Positions 17,075 through 26,341 are shown, numbered from the stretch's first letter. The stretch: DNA of 64,000 nt from Niabella insulamsoli (GCF_039652435.2 NZ_CP190246.1:4298108-4362107); one strand, 5' to 3'. Notes: generated from the letters alone by a model not told the origin. A program made the numbers and translations.

Positions 17075-17962
17075 TTATAGAATTTCTTCGATGCTTTTTC
17101 GAATATTATCAGACATTTTTTGAGTAGGCAGATCGTTTTCATCGCCTCCGAACGGATCTTCAATTTCCTCTGCAATCAATTCAAGGCTCGCCAGCACATA
17201 AGTGATGAAGACTACTACAGGCACTACCCAATACCCTAATTGAAACACATAACCCCAGGGCAGGGTCAGCAAATAAATTAAGACAAAACGCTTGATGAAA
17301 ACCCCATACGACGAAGGGATCGGCGTGTTTTTAATGCGTTCGCAGGCGCCGCAGATATCCGTAAAAGATTGCAGTTCTGCATTAAGGAATAAAAGTACTT
17401 CACCGCTGATCGACCCGTCGCGGTAGAGTTTTTTTACATGCTCGTAAATAAGACCCGCTACCTGGTTCGGCACATGCTTTTCTGTATCAATCGCAGATAT
17501 AATTTTTTTGGTTTGTTCATTTTCATCAAACAGCATAACGCGCGTGCGCTCTTTTAAAAGGTGCTGATGCAGCGCTAATGCGTAACCGGGAATAATCTTA
17601 CGGAAAAACAGCCGCTCTTCGGTCTGGTCTTCCCGCAAAACCACAGAAAGTTTCAGTGCGAGGTTGCGCGAATTATTAACCAGGGCGCCCCATAGTTTGC
17701 GGCCTTCCCACCACCGGTCGTAGGCTGTATTGGTGCGAAACACCAGCACCAGCGAAATGGCAAAGCCCAGCAATGAATGCATAATGGGCAGGTTTTTAAG
17801 CACGCTCTTATCAGATAGCTTCCAGTAGCCCAGCTCGAGATAAGCGATGACTGCGGCATAGATGGCAATAACGAGTAAGATCCACCAAAGCTTGCGCAAC
17901 ACATCTGCTTTGGTAACTTTTAATAAAACGGTCAGCCAGTCTTTTGTATTATAATAACGCAT
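17075..17962 (-). CDS. Bestrophin-family ion channel
   Basis: 295 residues, full family length for the bacterial YneE/RFP-TM group. The sequence begins with MRYYNTKDWL, followed by a membrane segment (about 25-43), a second (63-80) and the signature FRTNTAYDRWWEGRKLWGALVNNSRNL (80-106). Further segments lie at about 215-255. A Glu/Asp-rich EEIEDPFGGDENDLP near the C-terminus corresponds to the calcium-clasp region of eukaryotic bestrophins. Bacterial homologues form pentameric cation or anion channels in the inner membrane. Confidence 0.9.
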   Translation of the reverse strand: MRYYNTKDWLTVLLKVTKADVLRKLWWILLVIAIYAAVIAYLELGYWKLSDKSVLKNLPIMHSLLGFAISLVLVFRTNTAYDRWWEGRKLWGALVNNSRNLALKLSVVLREDQTEERLFFRKIIPGYALALHQHLLKERTRVMLFDENEQTKKIISAIDTEKHVPNQVAGLIYEHVKKLYRDGSISGEVLLFLNAELQSFTDICGACERIKNTPIPSSYGVFIKRFVLIYLLTLPWGYVFQLGYWVVPVVVFITYVLASLELIAEEIEDPFGGDENDLPTQKMSDNIRKSIEEIL

Positions 17963-18037
17963 GGGTGAAGTTGAAAAATGTCTACACGTTTATTTGTCCA
18001 AAGCAATCCGCCATTTACGCGCTCAATTTTCAAGATG

Positions 18038-19348
18038 CTAACTGTCTCTTCTCTTGATATCCGCCCCCAGCGCCTGTAAGCGCGTGTCGATATGTTGATA
18101 GCCTCTGTCTATTTGCTCAATGTTTTGAATGGTGCTCTTTCCTTCCGCACTAAGGGCAGCAATAAGCAATGACACGCCCGCACGGATGTCGGGGCTGCTC
18201 ATGGTGATGCCGCGTAGCTTATGGTTTCTTTCCAGGCCGATCACTACGGCGCGGTGAGGATCGCATAAAATAATTTGCGCGCCCATTTCAATAAGCTTGT
18301 CCACAAAAAACAGCCTGCTTTCAAACATTTTTTGATGAATGAGCACGCTGCCTTTAGCCTGGATGGCCGTTACCAAAACGATGCTCAATAAGTCGGGCGT
18401 AAAACCCGGCCATGGGTGGTCGTAGATCGTTAAAACGCCGCCATCAAGATATTTTTGAATCGTATAGTTTTCCTGCGAAGGGATAAATATATCATCACCT
18501 TTAAATTGCATTTCAATGCCCAGTTGTTTAAACTTTTCGGGGATAACGCCCAGGTCGTTCAGGCCGGCATTTTTAATCGTTATTTCGCCCTGCGTCATCG
18601 CAGCCATTCCAATAAAAGATCCTACTTCGATCATATCGGGCAACATGGCATGTGTTGTTCCTCCTAAATAACCGACCCCTTCAATAACCAGCAAATTACT
18701 CCCGATGCCGCTTATTTTGGCGCCCATTCGATTCAGCATTTTGCACAATTGCTGCAGGTAGGGTTCGCAGGCGGCGTTATAAATAGTAGTTGTTCCCTGC
18801 GCCATCGTGGCCGCCATCACAATATTAGCGGTTCCGGTTACCGATGGCTCATCGAGCAGCATATAGCAGCCTTTCAACGCTTCGGCCGTCAGGTGAAAAA
18901 AGCCGTCTTCCTGATTGTAGTCTAACTGAGAGCCTAATTTCTGAAAACCGATAACATGCGTATCCAGCCGGCGGCGGCCTATTTTATCGCCGCCCGGTTT
19001 GGGAATAAATGCTTTCTTGAACCGCGCCAACATAGCACCAGCCAGCATTACACTGCCCCGCAACCTGCCGCTTTTCTTTTTAAAATCAGCGCTGTGCAAA
19101 TAATCGACGTTAACGTCATCAGCCTTGAAAGTGCAGGAACTGCGGCTAATGCGATTGACCTTTACGTTCATTTCTGCGAGTAGCTCGATCAATAGGTTTA
19201 CATCAAGAATATCGGGAATATTGTTAATCGTAACTTCTTCGGGAGTTAACAGTACCGCGCTGATGATTTGCAGCGCTTCATTTTTTGCTCCTTGCGGAAC
19301 GATGGTGCCTTGTAATTTCTTACCTCCATTTACTTCAAATACACTCAT
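18038..19348 (-). CDS. murA: UDP-N-acetylglucosamine 1-carboxyvinyltransferase with Asp at the catalytic Cys position
   Basis: 436 residues, two EPSP-synthase-like domains. MurA adds enolpyruvate to UDP-GlcNAc, the first committed step of peptidoglycan synthesis. In E. coli the motif is PGGCTIG with Cys115; here it reads PGGDKIG, with Asp121 at that position. Cys-to-Asp MurA enzymes (as in Mycobacterium and Chlamydia) are active but not alkylated by fosfomycin, so intrinsic fosfomycin resistance is expected. QGAKNEALQ (residues 19-27) with the substrate-binding Lys-Asn, and RRRLDTH after the motif, are as in the family. The gene stands alone. Confidence 0.93.
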   Translation of the reverse strand: MSVFEVNGGKKLQGTIVPQGAKNEALQIISAVLLTPEEVTINNIPDILDVNLLIELLAEMNVKVNRISRSSCTFKADDVNVDYLHSADFKKKSGRLRGSVMLAGAMLARFKKAFIPKPGGDKIGRRRLDTHVIGFQKLGSQLDYNQEDGFFHLTAEALKGCYMLLDEPSVTGTANIVMAATMAQGTTTIYNAACEPYLQQLCKMLNRMGAKISGIGSNLLVIEGVGYLGGTTHAMLPDMIEVGSFIGMAAMTQGEITIKNAGLNDLGVIPEKFKQLGIEMQFKGDDIFIPSQENYTIQKYLDGGVLTIYDHPWPGFTPDLLSIVLVTAIQAKGSVLIHQKMFESRLFFVDKLIEMGAQIILCDPHRAVVIGLERNHKLRGITMSSPDIRAGVSLLIAALSAEGKSTIQNIEQIDRGYQHIDTRLQALGADIKRRDS

Positions 19349-19435
19349 GAGTGGGATGCCGTTTTGTTCAAACGAAGATAGGGAGCGAAACCGAAAACTT
19401 CCCGCGCGGCGATATAAAAAACCTGGCGCTGCGCT

Positions 19436-19975
19436 TTAATAATATGGACTGATCATCACATAAACCAAAACACCGGTAATGGCCACATAGAGCCAAAGCG
19501 GCCAGGTGATTTTTGCAATTTTTCTGTGGCGGTCAAATTCGCCTACCAGCCCGCGGTAAGCAGTGAAAAGAATAAAGGGAAGGATAATGCCCGCCAGGGG
19601 AATATGTGTAAATAAAATGATATAATACACGGTTTTGATTCCGCCGGTTCCGCCGAACCTTGTATCGCCGGCGAATAGATGATGGCAGATATAACTGATG
19701 AGGAAAAGGATGGATAAAACCATTGCCCACAACATGAGCTTTTTGTGAAGCTGATACTTGCCGCGTTTCACCAAAACGAGGGCTGCAATCAATAAAACAG
19801 CAACCGTTGAGTTGATCACCGCGTTGATCAGTGCAAAAATGTGCACGTCAAAGCCCAGGTCCACATCAAGCTCTATGCGGCCCAGCGCCGCAACGACTAA
19901 AAATACAATTACCGAAAATGAAAAAATCAGCCAGTTTGCCTTTTTATCATTTTTCTTCCAGGCCGGTGTCAACAT
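19436..19975 (-). CDS. DUF420 membrane protein
   Basis: 179 residues with about five hydrophobic segments. DUF420 proteins (CtaM-like) are associated with cytochrome oxidase assembly and usually sit with SCO and heme-copper oxidase genes. The His residues in YICHHLFAG and FTHIPLAG would face the membrane and may bind heme or copper. The gene overlaps the end of the upstream SCO gene by 29 bp, supporting translational coupling and a shared role. No oxidase genes are in this window. Confidence 0.85.
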   Translation of the reverse strand: MLTPAWKKNDKKANWLIFSFSVIVFLVVAALGRIELDVDLGFDVHIFALINAVINSTVAVLLIAALVLVKRGKYQLHKKLMLWAMVLSILFLISYICHHLFAGDTRFGGTGGIKTVYYIILFTHIPLAGIILPFILFTAYRGLVGEFDRHRKIAKITWPLWLYVAITGVLVYVMISPYY

Positions 19976-20765
19976 TTTTTCCTCTTTTAAATAAAATCAT
20001 AAATAAGCCGACGGCAACCGCAGCTATCAAAAATACTATAGCTAATAGTTTAACCGGCAGTCCGCTTTTTTTGCTGCGGTCTTTTTCGAGCGTAAGCAAA
20101 ACAGCATCCCGCGAAATTCTTTTGATATCCGCCGAGTCCAAACCGTGGTAATAGCCCCTGATATTTCTCTTTCCGTCGATCAACACAAAATGGTCGGTAT
20201 GAATAAAAGAAGTATCAACACCCTTTCCATCAACGAGCGCAAGTTTCAAATCATTAATGGCCAGGTCATAAATTTCCTTTTTTGTTCCGGTCAACAAATC
20301 CCATTGTTCGGGGTTGATCTGAAACCGGTCGGACCACTTTTTCAGCTGCGGCACCGAATCCCGCTCGGGGTCTACCGAAAAAGAAAGAAAATGAACATTG
20401 TGGTTGGTTTTGTCACCCACGCGCTGCGCGTTTGTAATGGCGGTTTGCACCGCTTTCATATTACTTGTTAGTGCCGGGCAAATGGTAGGACAATGCGTAA
20501 AAAAGAAATCGGCAATGATGATTTTTCCTTCGTAGTCGCTTAATTTGACGGAGTCGCCCAATTGGTTCACAAGATTAAAATCCGGAACCTGATGCCAAAC
20601 GGTGTCGGCTACCTGCTTGCCGTTTTCCAACCTGGTTGTAACGTTGTCGGGGATATAATGCCCCGGCATCGACAAGGCTTCGTCGCTGTAGTGCCTGATG
20701 ATCAAATAACAAATCAAAGGCAGCAGCAAGGCCATTAAAACAGCATATAGACCTTTTTTGCTCAA
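19947..20765 (-). CDS. SCO1/SenC-family copper chaperone
   Basis: 272 residues, with an N-terminal membrane anchor (about 5-24) and a second hydrophobic segment near the C-terminus (about 240-260). The thioredoxin-like domain carries the copper-binding CPTIC (in THCPTICPAL) and the distant His in HTDHFVLID. SCO proteins deliver copper to the CuA site of cytochrome c oxidase. The only available start is TTG at 20765: an in-frame TAA lies three codons upstream and the next ATG falls inside the membrane anchor. Operon with DUF420. Confidence 0.9.
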   Translation of the reverse strand: MSKKGLYAVLMALLLPLICYLIIRHYSDEALSMPGHYIPDNVTTRLENGKQVADTVWHQVPDFNLVNQLGDSVKLSDYEGKIIIADFFFTHCPTICPALTSNMKAVQTAITNAQRVGDKTNHNVHFLSFSVDPERDSVPQLKKWSDRFQINPEQWDLLTGTKKEIYDLAINDLKLALVDGKGVDTSFIHTDHFVLIDGKRNIRGYYHGLDSADIKRISRDAVLLTLEKDRSKKSGLPVKLLAIVFLIAAVAVGLFMILFKRGKNVDTGLEEK

Positions 20766-20931
20766 CTCGTTGAATTAAATTAAAAAATTACCCACGCTTG
20801 CCCGCAATCGGAGCGCTCTTAAAAATTTCGGCAAAATTCGTGAAATATGGCGATAGGCAGGCATGATTTCTTTTTTTTCTTTCTATGCCGTATTAAATTC
20901 TTAGTTTTAAGCCAATAAAAAACCTTTTATT

Positions 20932-22173
20932 ATGCTCTCCAAATTTTTACTCGCCTTTTCGGCTGCCGCGTTAATTAGTTGTAACAGCTGTAGCCCCGGA
21001 GATTCTGCTAACCAAGAGCCGGACCCTGAGCTACCCAACCTCCCACCTGTAGAAACCAAGGAGGCCAATACCAAATATAAGCCGGCGTTTGAAGGCCAAA
21101 CCCGCGTTGCGGGCATGAAAACGGCGACAGCCCTGGATATAAAAGTAATAAGTGAAGCGCTGGTAAACCCCTGGGGAATTACGGCTTTGCCTGATGGCCG
21201 GCTGCTGATCACCGAAAAGGGTGGCACCATGCGCATTGCTACTACGGCCGGTGAATTATCGGCCCCTATCATCGGTCTTCCGGCAGTGAATTCGAACGGG
21301 CAGGGCGGCTTATTGGGCCTTACGGTTGACCCCGATTTCAACAGCAACCGAATGGTGTATTGGGTTTTTGCAGAAAATATTAGTGGCGGAACATTGACGG
21401 CCGTTGCGAAAGGAAAACTGGCCGCGGACGAAAAAAGCATAGAAAATCCGTTGGTTATTTATCGGGCTACCCCGGCTTTTGCGGGCACGCTTCATTATGG
21501 CGGCCGGATCGTTTTTGATGGCGGTGGCAACCTGTTTGTAAGTACGGGCGAGCGCTCCAACCTGGAAACCAGGCCAAAGGCACAAGACCTGGGCACAGGC
21601 CTCGGCAAGATCGTTCACATTACTAAAGAAGGAAAAGCTGTGGCAGGAAACCCTTTTGCCGGAACAGCAGGCGCTATGCAGGAAAATTATAGCTACGGCC
21701 ACCGGAACGTGCAGGGGCTGGCGATCCACCCCGAAACTGGAGATTTGTGGGAGAACGAGTTTGGCCCGCGGGGCGGCGACGAAGTCAACCGTATTCAGGC
21801 AGGAAAAAATTATGGCTGGCCCACGATTACTTATGGACTTGAATATAGCGGCGACTCTATCAATAACGGATTGACGCAACAAGACGGCTTAGAGCAGCCG
21901 GTGTATTACTGGGATCCTGTAGTATCGCCCAGCGGCATGACATTTTACAGCGGCGATCTTATTCCCGAATGGAAAAATAATCTTTTTATCGGCTGCCTGA
22001 GCGGTTCGCATATTGCGCGGTTAAGAATTGAAAATAACAAAGTAGTGGGCGAAGAAAGGTTGCTGGCCGATCAACAACAGCGTTTCAGAGATATTGCCCA
22101 GGGTAAGGATGGCGCTTTATACGCCGTATGTGATGGCGCCCATGGCCGGTTATACCGCATCGGCAAAAAATAA
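20932..22173 (+). CDS. PQQ-dependent soluble aldose sugar dehydrogenase, lipoprotein
   Basis: 413 residues. A lipoprotein signal ends at a Cys near residue 17 (AALISC), followed by a linker rich in Pro and Glu. The rest is the six-bladed propeller of the Asd/GdhB family: NPWGITALPDGRLLITEKGG, GLLGLTVDPDF, SYGHRNVQGLAIHP (with the catalytic-region His), WENEFGPRGGDEVN and GKNYGWP are all characteristic. Oxidises aldoses in the periplasm using PQQ and calcium; no PQQ biosynthesis genes are in this window. Confidence 0.9.
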   Translation: MLSKFLLAFSAAALISCNSCSPGDSANQEPDPELPNLPPVETKEANTKYKPAFEGQTRVAGMKTATALDIKVISEALVNPWGITALPDGRLLITEKGGTMRIATTAGELSAPIIGLPAVNSNGQGGLLGLTVDPDFNSNRMVYWVFAENISGGTLTAVAKGKLAADEKSIENPLVIYRATPAFAGTLHYGGRIVFDGGGNLFVSTGERSNLETRPKAQDLGTGLGKIVHITKEGKAVAGNPFAGTAGAMQENYSYGHRNVQGLAIHPETGDLWENEFGPRGGDEVNRIQAGKNYGWPTITYGLEYSGDSINNGLTQQDGLEQPVYYWDPVVSPSGMTFYSGDLIPEWKNNLFIGCLSGSHIARLRIENNKVVGEERLLADQQQRFRDIAQGKDGALYAVCDGAHGRLYRIGKK

Positions 22174-22255
22174 AAAACCTTCACAAATCAACATGCTACA
22201 AGACGGCGGCCTGTTCCCAAAACAAAAGAGTATTTTCGCCCGAAATTGAGAACTC

Positions 22256-23257
22256 ATCAATCGTCCATCTAAAATACTTGTTACGGGCGGCACGGGCTTT
22301 GTCGGCGCTTATATAATCAGCGAGCTGGTACAACAGGGCTTTGCTGTAAAAGCGCTAAAACGCAGCACCGCGAAGCTGCCGCGTTTTATCGATCCTGATA
22401 TTTTACAAAAGGTGGAATGGGTGGATGGTGATATTCTTGACATCATGTCGCTCGAAGGCGCGATGCAGGAAACGGATATTATTATTCACAGCGCTGCGAT
22501 CGTTTCTTTTCATAAAAAAGAGCGGTCTAAAATGTATCATGTCAATATTGAAGGGACTAAAAATGTGGTTAATGCAGCTTTAGAACAGGGCGTTAAACGC
22601 ATTGTCTATATCAGTTCTGTGGCGGCCATCGGAAGGAAACTGTCCGGCAACACGGTTAATGAAAAAGCGCAGTGGGAAGACAGCCGGTTGAATACGCATT
22701 ATGCCATCAGCAAATTTAAAGCAGAGCTGGAAGTTTGGCGCGGCATGGCGGAAGGCCTTGAAGGCGTGATCCTGAACCCCGCGACAGTTTTGGGCTTTGG
22801 CGACTGGAATCAAGGCAGCAGCGGCCTTTTCAAAAATGCTTATAAAGAGTTTAAATGGTATACCAACGGCGTGAACGGCTTTGTTGACGTGGAAGACCTG
22901 GCGCGCGCAGCCGTTTTATTAACGCAAAGCGATATAACCGAAGAGCGTTTTATTATCTGCAATGATAACTGGCCGTTTCGCCGGTTGTTTGATACGATGG
23001 CGGATCATTTCAATAAAAAGAGGCCTTCAAAAGAAGCAACGCCTTTCCTTTCGGAACTGGCCTGGCGCCTTGAAAAGTTCAAATCTTTTTTTTCCGGTAA
23101 AAAACCACTGCTCACCAGGGAGAGCGCCAAAGTTGCCAACAGCCACACGCGGTTTGATAACAGCAAATTGCTGAAAGCTTTTCCAGCTTTTAAGTACACA
23201 CCGCTTGAACAAACGATAGCGCGGGCCTGTGCGCGATATTCGGTTGAGGGTGATTGA
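22256..23257 (+). CDS. NAD-dependent epimerase/dehydratase (extended SDR) with no standard start codon
   Basis: About 333 residues if read from ATC 22256. The Rossmann motif TGGTGFVG starts about ten residues in and the catalytic pair is YAISK near residue 160, so the full fold is present; relatives act as 3-beta-hydroxysteroid or dihydroflavonol-type reductases. The frame opens after a TGA at 22247-22249 and contains no ATG, GTG or TTG before the Rossmann motif. The first usable GTG (22412) would delete it. An ATG at 22193 is in frame but is cut off by that TGA. Either ATC (reading MNRPSKILV if initiated) is used, or the start was lost by one base change. Confidence 0.75.
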   Translation: MNRPSKILVTGGTGFVGAYIISELVQQGFAVKALKRSTAKLPRFIDPDILQKVEWVDGDILDIMSLEGAMQETDIIIHSAAIVSFHKKERSKMYHVNIEGTKNVVNAALEQGVKRIVYISSVAAIGRKLSGNTVNEKAQWEDSRLNTHYAISKFKAELEVWRGMAEGLEGVILNPATVLGFGDWNQGSSGLFKNAYKEFKWYTNGVNGFVDVEDLARAAVLLTQSDITEERFIICNDNWPFRRLFDTMADHFNKKRPSKEATPFLSELAWRLEKFKSFFSGKKPLLTRESAKVANSHTRFDNSKLLKAFPAFKYTPLEQTIARACARYSVEGD

Positions 23258-23262
23258 GGGCC

Positions 23263-23589
23263 TTAGTGCGATACCGCTTTTAGTCCGATAATGGAAGCGA
23301 TCAAAGTAAAAATGAAAAAGATGCGCCAGAAACTGGCCGGATCCTTGAAAAAAATCATGCCCATTAAAGCCGTACCGACTGCCCCGATGCCCGTCCACAC
23401 AGCGTAGGCCGTTCCGATGGGAAGCGATTGGGTGGCCTTTACAAGCAGCACCATACTTATTGTTAGCGCCACTAAAAAACCGGCATACCAGGCATACATT
23501 TCCGACCCGGTTGCTTCTTTGGCCTTTCCCAGGCAAAAGGCAAATGCTACCTCAAACAACCCGGCAACGATCAACATCAACCAACTCAT
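23263..23589 (-). CDS. Small multidrug resistance family transporter (SugE/Gdx-like)
   Basis: 108 residues and four membrane segments, exactly the SMR architecture. The essential Glu is in GLFEVAFAFCLGKA in the first segment. The pattern of helix 1 and the GTAYAVWTGIGAVGTALMG segment fits the SugE/Gdx branch (guanidinium export) as well as quaternary ammonium exporters, so the substrate is left open. No guanidine riboswitch was seen in the short upstream region. Convergent with the SDR gene (5 bp between stops). Confidence 0.88.
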   Translation of the reverse strand: MSWLMLIVAGLFEVAFAFCLGKAKEATGSEMYAWYAGFLVALTISMVLLVKATQSLPIGTAYAVWTGIGAVGTALMGMIFFKDPASFWRIFFIFTLIASIIGLKAVSH

Positions 23590-23621
23590 GTTTTAAATTT
23601 TTTAATCCTTATTTAAATATA

Positions 23622-23647
23622 AAAAAGCGGCCATTACTGCCGCTTTA
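23622..23647. terminator. Hairpin between the SMR and outer-membrane protein genes
   Basis: AAAGCGGC-CATTACT-GCCGCTTT with A-runs on the left and TTT on the right. On the minus strand it ends in TTTTTT, so it terminates the leftward outer-membrane protein gene. Confidence 0.7.
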
Positions 23648-23669
23648 CAATATTATGCTTCAGATACGT

Positions 23670-24416
23670 TTAAAGCCCGCCAAAAGTAAGGCCGATCGTA
23701 AACGGCTTTAACTGCGGCCCCACGCCAGCTTTCAACAAACTGGTAAACTGATAGGTGCCAAACACAGTGAAGTGACCAACTCCGACTCTTGCCGTGCCCA
23801 CGATACGCGTTGTATTAAAATAATTTTTGCTGGATTCTTTTAACAGATAGCTTGTAGTAGTAGGTTCTGTAAGGCGGGAGCGGGTACCGCCTTTCAACAT
23901 CGTTCCCACTTTAACACCAACGGCTATTTTAAAGCTTTTGTCGCTGGCTTCAGGATTGGCAGTATAACGAAGTTCTACCGGAAGTTCGGCATAAGCGGTT
24001 GTTACTTTTGTTTTTTTGACATCGATTGTTGTATCAAGGCCGTTGAAGCGCATGGTATTCGTTCTTCCTTTAACATCAGCAAATGCATTGTCTAAAAAAA
24101 CGTGGTCAGAGCCGACACCCAATCCCACAGCGGCGCTCAATTGCTGAGAACTTTTAAACGGAAAATCCATCATGAAATATGCGTTGATACTTCTCGAAAG
24201 GCCTTTTGTTTGAATACTATCGGGCGCGTCCAACCAATTGGTGTAGCCCAGCTGTAACAAAAAATGATCGTTGGCCCGGTTGGTAAGATTGTATTTTTTC
24301 TTTGGTTTTTTCGCAGGTTCGCTCACTACCAGCGCTGGACCTTTTGAGGTATCAACCTGTGCAAACACAACTCCTGACAAAAATATCGCGCAAACAGCGA
24401 ATAAAATTTTCTTCAT
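23670..24416 (-). CDS. Outer-membrane beta-barrel protein (PF13568-like)
   Basis: 248 residues with a signal peptide (about 1-19, ending VFAQ), followed by a basic linker (KKPKKKYN). The rest alternates aromatic-rich strands of about ten residues (HFLLQLGYTNWL, INAYFMMDFPF, LSAAVGLGVG, VTTAYAELPVELRY, FTVFGTYQFTSLL), as in the porin-like Bacteroidota OMP_b-brl_2 family of eight or more strands. Function unknown; probably a general outer-membrane protein. Own promoter and terminator. Confidence 0.8.
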   Translation of the reverse strand: MKKILFAVCAIFLSGVVFAQVDTSKGPALVVSEPAKKPKKKYNLTNRANDHFLLQLGYTNWLDAPDSIQTKGLSRSINAYFMMDFPFKSSQQLSAAVGLGVGSDHVFLDNAFADVKGRTNTMRFNGLDTTIDVKKTKVTTAYAELPVELRYTANPEASDKSFKIAVGVKVGTMLKGGTRSRLTEPTTTSYLLKESSKNYFNTTRIVGTARVGVGHFTVFGTYQFTSLLKAGVGPQLKPFTIGLTFGGL

Positions 24417-24435
24417 AACTAATTTAAGATTGGCG

Positions 24436-24443
24436 CAAATATA
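24436..24443 (-). promoter_or_regulatory. -7 promoter box of the outer-membrane protein gene
   Basis: CAAATATA on the + strand reads TATATTTG on the minus strand, a perfect TAnnTTTG box, placing the transcript start about 10-14 bases ahead of the ATG at 24416. Confidence 0.5.
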
Positions 24444-24516
24444 TTTTTATTTAGGTTAAAAATAGGTTAATGGCCCGCAAGAAGCTGAAATTATGCCCCT
24501 TTGCCGGCCAAAAGGT

Positions 24517-25242
24517 TTATTCTTTTACTTCAATAGCGGTTTCGGTTAACAATTGTTCTCCATTTAAACGCAAAAAAACCTGCGCCAGCGACACCACATC
24601 TTTTTGACAGTATGTTACCACGCGATCCAGGTTTTTTTCTTCGTAATACACCTGGCTGACCATACTGCCGTCTATATCGTCTTTCGGCGTGGGTATGCCA
24701 AGGCAGTGCGCCAGCAGGTTTAGCGAAGTATAACTTTTAAAATCTCCAAACTTCCAAAGTTCCATCGTATCAAGGTGATTCACGTCCCAGGGCTTTTTGC
24801 CTGCTACATTTAATATATTGGGAACAGGCAAGCCATTGATGATCAGCCGGCGGCAGATGTAAGGAAAGTCAAATTCTTTACCGTTGTGGGCACATAACAC
24901 GCGTGGCTCATTACCGCTCCATTTCAGCAGCATGTCGCTGAAGGCTTTCAGCAATTGCGGTTCGCTGTCTCCGGCAAAGGATTTTAAAACCAGCCGCCTT
25001 TTGTTTTCAGTGCCGTACATTACGCCACAACTGATACAAATGATTTTTCCAAACTCAGCATAAATGCCGGCACGGTCGTAGATAGACCCCGCGTTTTCAT
25101 CGGGGCGGCTTCTGAGCAGGATGGCCGCTTTTGCTTCCCACAAACGCTTCCATTCGTCGCTCAATTGTTCGAACGACGGATATTGAGGCACGGTCTCAAT
25201 ATCCAGGAAAAGAATGTTTTGAATGGGATAGCTCACCAGCAT
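24517..25242 (-). CDS. Predicted 3'-5' exonuclease, PolB-like DEDD family
   Basis: 241 residues. The three exonuclease motifs are visible: FLDIETVPQ (Exo I, near residue 14), CAHNGKEFDFPYICRR (Exo II, near 120) and YCQKDVVSLAQVF (Exo III, near 200). This pattern matches the DNA_pol_B_exo2 family (PF10108), stand-alone exonucleases of unknown pathway common in Bacteroidota. Probably acts on single-stranded DNA or RNA ends in the cytoplasm. It ends the cluster that follows kdsD and manC on the same strand, 14 bp after manC. Confidence 0.85.
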   Translation of the reverse strand: MLVSYPIQNILFLDIETVPQYPSFEQLSDEWKRLWEAKAAILLRSRPDENAGSIYDRAGIYAEFGKIICISCGVMYGTENKRRLVLKSFAGDSEPQLLKAFSDMLLKWSGNEPRVLCAHNGKEFDFPYICRRLIINGLPVPNILNVAGKKPWDVNHLDTMELWKFGDFKSYTSLNLLAHCLGIPTPKDDIDGSMVSQVYYEEKNLDRVVTYCQKDVVSLAQVFLRLNGEQLLTETAIEVKE

Positions 25243-25256
25243 GGGCCAATGATTTT

Positions 25257-26339
25257 TTATAAAAATTTGTCGCCTTTCGCTTTTTTAACTTCGGATACGT
25301 AATCTTTAATTTCCTGTTCCTTTTCTTTTTTACAAATCATGAGTACATCATCCGTATCCACAATAATATAATCTTCGAGGCCCTGCACCAAGACGAGCTT
25401 TTTATCAGAAGTATGCACAATGCAGTTTTGCGTATCAAAAGCCATTACATTCCTTCCGGCAACGGCGTTGTCGAAATAGTCTTTTTCCATATTGGCATGC
25501 GCACTGTTCCAGGTGCCCAGGTCGCTCCAGGAAAAAGAAGCAGGGATGGTGTACACATTACCGGCTTTTTCCATAATGCCAAAATCAATAGAGATACTGG
25601 GGCATTGCGAATAGATCTCCTCAATAACCTTCTGCTCTTCAGCGGTATTCAATTTGTCCTTATCGCTGTAAAACAGTTCGTACACTTCTGGCAAATGCTG
25701 CTCAAAGGCTTCGATGATCGTTTTACATTTCCATGTAAAAATGCCGCTGTTCCACAAAAAATCGCCGCTTTCTATAAATGCTTTAGCCAACTCAAGATTG
25801 GGCTTTTCGGTGAAAGTTTTGACTTTATAAATGCCCGGCGCCACTTCTGCGCTTTCGTGTTGAATATATCCATAGCCGGTGTTGGGATGCGTGGGCAAGA
25901 TGCCAACGGTTGTGATGGCGTTGATATGGCCGACAAAATCGAGCGCCTTATTCATCACGCCGATAAATTTTTCCTCATCGGGAATATGATTATCTGCCGG
26001 CGCCGCTATCATCACCGCGTCGGGGTTTTTTTCATGAATTTTAAATGCGATATAAGCAATGCAAGGCGCCGTATTCTTTCTGAAAGGCTCTGCAACAATA
26101 TTTTCTTTGGGCAGTGCCGGCAATTGCGCTTCCACGATTGCAGCGTAGTCGTGAGAAGTTACCACATAAATATTTTCTATCGGGACAACTTTGCTGTATC
26201 GGTTAAATGTGGCTTGAATGAGTGTTTTTCCTGTACCCAAAATGTCTAAGAACTGCTTTGGAAAGTTTGTTCTGCTTTTAGGCCAAAACCTGCTGCCGAT
26301 TCCGCCTGCCATGATGGCTACATATTGATTTTTATTCAT
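25257..26339 (-). CDS. manC: Mannose-1-phosphate guanylyltransferase
   Basis: 360 residues, the short form lacking the C-terminal isomerase. It makes GDP-mannose from mannose 1-phosphate and GTP. The nucleotidyltransferase signature is at the N-terminus (MAGGIGSRFWPKSRTNFPKQFLD), with FTEKPN and the sugar-binding FLWNSGIF segment in the middle. GDP-mannose feeds O-antigen, capsule and fucose synthesis. It begins 2 bp after kdsD, so both are in one operon for cell-surface sugar precursors. Confidence 0.92.
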   Translation of the reverse strand: MNKNQYVAIMAGGIGSRFWPKSRTNFPKQFLDILGTGKTLIQATFNRYSKVVPIENIYVVTSHDYAAIVEAQLPALPKENIVAEPFRKNTAPCIAYIAFKIHEKNPDAVMIAAPADNHIPDEEKFIGVMNKALDFVGHINAITTVGILPTHPNTGYGYIQHESAEVAPGIYKVKTFTEKPNLELAKAFIESGDFLWNSGIFTWKCKTIIEAFEQHLPEVYELFYSDKDKLNTAEEQKVIEEIYSQCPSISIDFGIMEKAGNVYTIPASFSWSDLGTWNSAHANMEKDYFDNAVAGRNVMAFDTQNCIVHTSDKKLVLVQGLEDYIIVDTDDVLMICKKEKEQEIKDYVSEVKKAKGDKFL

Positions 26340-26341
26340 AA

